Below are positions 6,061 to 7,535 of a stretch of 7,535 bases of DNA, one piece after another. The stretch is from DATDAH01 sp036525535 (GTDB lineage Bacteria > Actinomycetota > Acidimicrobiia > Acidimicrobiales > DATDAH01). Numbering within the stretch: the stretch's first letter is position 1; every line of letters begins with the position of its first letter. The notes under the pieces were generated by a model that ran no database searches, was not told the origin of the DNA, and saw only the letters and a program-made list of their open reading frames with translations. The stretch is from positions 1-7,535 of the forward strand of contig DATDAH010000081.1 of the NCBI GenBank assembly GCA_036525535.1, in the 5' to 3' direction. A program made the position numbers and the translations under genes.

Positions 6061-7062
6061 TCATGCGTCCTCAATCCAGTAGTCCGGCACCGGGTCGACC
6101 CCGTGCTCGGCGAAGATGGCGTCGATCTCGGCCAGGTCCTCGGTCGACAGCTCCCAGCCCAGGGCGCCGACGTTGTCCTCCAACTCGGCCACGTTGCGGA
6201 GACCGACCAGCGCGGTGCTCACCACCGGGGGCGATGTGGCCCACCGCAGAGCCAGCTGCGGAAGGCTGCGACCCTTGCGGGCGGCCAGCTCCTTCAGCTC
6301 CGCGACCACGGCGAGGTTGTGGGGGAACTTGTCCTCGCCGAAGAGGGCATCGAAGAGGCGCATCCCGGCCATGCTCCCGCCCGCCCTCGACCGCCAGTCG
6401 TCCTTGCCGAACGCGGTCTCGGCGGTGAAGGTCCCCGACAGCAGCCCGAAGGCGAGGGAGCCGTAGGCCATCACCCCGATGCCGTGCTCCGCGCAGAGCG
6501 GCCAGACCTCCCGCTGCATCCGCCGGTCGAACAGGTGCCACCCGTACTGCACGACGTCGACCTGGCCGACCTCCTGGCAGGCCCGGATCTCCTCGGGCTT
6601 GAAGTTGGACAGCCCGATGAAGCGGATCTTGCCGTCCTTGACCAGGTCCGTGAGGGCCCCCATGGTCTCCTCGAACCGCGTCTCCCGGTCGGGCCAGTGG
6701 ATCATGTACAGGTCGATCCAGTCGGTGCCCAGCCGCTTGAGCGACTGGTCGATCGTCGTCGTGACCCGGTCGGCGCTCGAGTCCCGGAAGTTGGGCTTGT
6801 CCCGGTAGTTCATGCCGAACTTGGAGACGACGATCGCCTCGTCCCGCCGGCTGCCCAGCGCCCGGCCGAGGGCCTCCTCGGACGCCCCCATGCCGTAGCC
6901 CTCGGCGGTGTCGAAGCAGTTGACACCGAGGTCGAGGGCCCGGCCCACGGCGTGGTCGAAGTCCTGGACCTCGATGCTGCCGTAGCCGCCGCCGACCTCC
7001 CAGCAGCCGAAGCCGATGACGGAGACGTCCAGCCCCGTCTGCCCGAACGGGCGGTACTCCAT
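6061..7062 (-). CDS. aldo/keto reductase
   Basis: A 333-residue NADPH-dependent (alpha/beta)8 barrel oxidoreductase reducing aldehydes or ketones to alcohols. The N-terminal block FGQTGLDVSVIGFGCW (6-21) is typical. The catalytic tetrad is visible: Asp51 and Tyr56 in DTAEGYG, Lys81 in VVSKFG and His122 in YMIHWPD. A GLSNF motif follows mid-protein, and STALVG near the C-terminus lies in the cofactor phosphate-binding region. The sequence is of the general soil-bacterial aldo/keto reductase type; substrate unknown. ATG 7062 was chosen because AAGGGGGA ends 4 bases upstream and the protein then begins just before the first strand. A longer frame to 7119 would run through the predicted promoter. 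It is the first gene leftward from the divergent control region and is separated from the SDR by a hairpin. Confidence 0.9.
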   Translation of the reverse strand: MEYRPFGQTGLDVSVIGFGCWEVGGGYGSIEVQDFDHAVGRALDLGVNCFDTAEGYGMGASEEALGRALGSRRDEAIVVSKFGMNYRDKPNFRDSSADRVTTTIDQSLKRLGTDWIDLYMIHWPDRETRFEETMGALTDLVKDGKIRFIGLSNFKPEEIRACQEVGQVDVVQYGWHLFDRRMQREVWPLCAEHGIGVMAYGSLAFGLLSGTFTAETAFGKDDWRSRAGGSMAGMRLFDALFGEDKFPHNLAVVAELKELAARKGRSLPQLALRWATSPPVVSTALVGLRNVAELEDNVGALGWELSTEDLAEIDAIFAEHGVDPVPDYWIEDA

Positions 7063-7090
7063 CAGGTCCCCCTTGGTCGCAGGACCCACG

Positions 7091-7119
7091 ACGCTACGCA
7101 GGAATTGACGTGACGTCAA
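7091..7119 (-). promoter_or_regulatory. promoter of the aldo/keto reductase gene
   Basis: On the minus strand TTGACG (7119-7114) and TAGCGT (7096-7091) are separated by the ideal 17 bases. Transcription would start around 7084, giving a leader of about 22 bases with the Shine-Dalgarno AAGGGGGA at 7074-7067. The -35 box forms one arm of the palindrome at 7105-7119, which suggests repressor control. Confidence 0.6.
7105..7119. promoter_or_regulatory. operator-like inverted repeat TTGACGTGACGTCAA
   Basis: Two perfect 7-base arms, TTGACGT and ACGTCAA, flank a central G at 7112. The right arm contains the -35 of the leftward promoter. The left arm (7105-7110) reads as a TTGACG -35 for the rightward gene, though no good -10 follows at the normal distance. 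This placement is typical of a dimeric repressor site; the regulator is not in the window. Confidence 0.5.
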
Positions 7120-7133
7120 AACTCAGGGCGGTA

Positions 7134-7149
7134 CTAGCCGATCGGCTAG
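7134..7149. promoter_or_regulatory. 16-bp perfect palindrome CTAGCCGATCGGCTAG, operator-like
   Basis: The 16-base palindrome is perfect and lies 34 bases before the ATG of the rightward gene, between it and the first inverted repeat. The two centres are about 29-30 bases apart, close to three helical turns. The size and position fit a TetR- or similar-type operator on the rightward gene; that identity is inference. Confidence 0.5.
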
Positions 7150-7182
7150 CCTGCGGTCGGCAGCCAGCCCCGGAGGAGGACC

Positions 7183-7535
7183 ATGGACCGTGAGGCGATG
7201 ATCGAGACGGCGTCGACCGTGATCGCCCGGCAGGACGACGGCGACGCCGGCCTCGTCGAGCGGTTCGCCGAGGACTGCACGTTCATGATGCCGATCCTGA
7301 CCGAGCCCATGCGGAGTCGGGCCGAGCTGCGCGAGCACGCCGAGACGTGGCCGAAGGCCATCACCAACATGGAGTGGGTCACCGTCGACGGGCCCCGTCT
7401 CACCTGTGCGTGGAACTGGCGGGGCGAGGGGTGGCCGGAGGACACGCCCTTGCTGCGGGGCGTGTCGACCTTCGTCTTCAACGACGACGGGCTCATCCAG
7501 GACTACGAGGACTTCTTCGACCCCGACTGGACCAC
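7183..7535 (+). CDS. NTF2-like / SnoaL-like domain protein (3' end outside window)
   Basis: An ATG at 7183, with GGAGGAGGA two bases upstream, opens a frame that stays open for 117 codons to the window edge. The visible part has the small cone-shaped NTF2/SnoaL pattern: an N-terminal helix with VIARQDDGDAGLVERF (residues 13-28), the strand CTFMMP, a helix RAELREH, and late strands with GVSTFVF followed by DGLIQDYEDFFD. Proteins of this fold are about 120-150 residues, so little is missing. Members include polyketide cyclases, ketosteroid isomerases, epoxide hydrolases and many with no assigned reaction; no specific activity can be called. It is transcribed divergently from the aldo/keto reductase across a shared control region with two palindromes, so the two may share a regulator. 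Confidence 0.8.
   Translation, partial: MDREAMIETASTVIARQDDGDAGLVERFAEDCTFMMPILTEPMRSRAELREHAETWPKAITNMEWVTVDGPRLTCAWNWRGEGWPEDTPLLRGVSTFVFNDDGLIQDYEDFFDPDWT

Noticed and set aside
6103..7113. 336-codon open frame on the plus strand opposite the aldo/keto reductase
   Set aside because: The reductase on the other strand has its full catalytic tetrad. The antisense translation is low-complexity and lacks any motif.
1..7535. CRISPR array, tRNA, rRNA or insertion sequence
   Set aside because: No spaced direct repeats, tRNA-like cloverleaf, rRNA-like segment or transposase frame was found when reading both strands.

Overview
The window is GC-rich DNA with short intergenic gaps, GTG starts and TANNNT-type -10 candidates. 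It looks actinobacterial. The stacked SDR, aldo/keto reductase, Baeyer-Villiger monooxygenase and D-aminoacylase-like amidohydrolase genes suggest a soil or aquatic lineage rich in catabolic genes, for example Acidimicrobiia, but this placement is inference.

Layout, left to right. Positions 1-360 (+) hold the 3' end of a D-aminoacylase-type amidohydrolase that converges on a minus-strand Baeyer-Villiger monooxygenase (349-1854). Their stop codons overlap inside a perfect 8-bp hairpin. Next on the minus strand comes the most notable item: a two-gene unit, kwaA (2864-3418, four-helix membrane protein) and kwaB (1917-2843, DUF4868). I recognise this pair as a Kiwa anti-phage defence system. It is followed by a complete second amidohydrolase (3522-5174) overlapping an SDR oxidoreductase (5167-5961), then a large hairpin (6003-6046) and an aldo/keto reductase (6061-7062), all on the minus strand. 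A divergent intergenic region carries two palindromes and drives the aldo/keto reductase to the left and an NTF2/SnoaL-like gene (7183 to the window end) to the right.

How the genes may work together. The SDR, aldo/keto reductase, monooxygenase, amidohydrolases and SnoaL-like protein look like small-molecule catabolism: alcohol/ketone redox, ketone-to-ester or lactone oxidation, and amide hydrolysis. No specific substrate can be named. The Kiwa pair is unrelated in function and has visibly lower GC (about 58-63% in sampled 60-base lines, against about 70-77% in flanking genes). It appears to be a compact defence insertion dropped between metabolic genes, with its own candidate promoter. No integrase, transposase, tRNA, CRISPR array or convincing target-site duplication is visible. 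No stretch over 300 bases lacks a gene.
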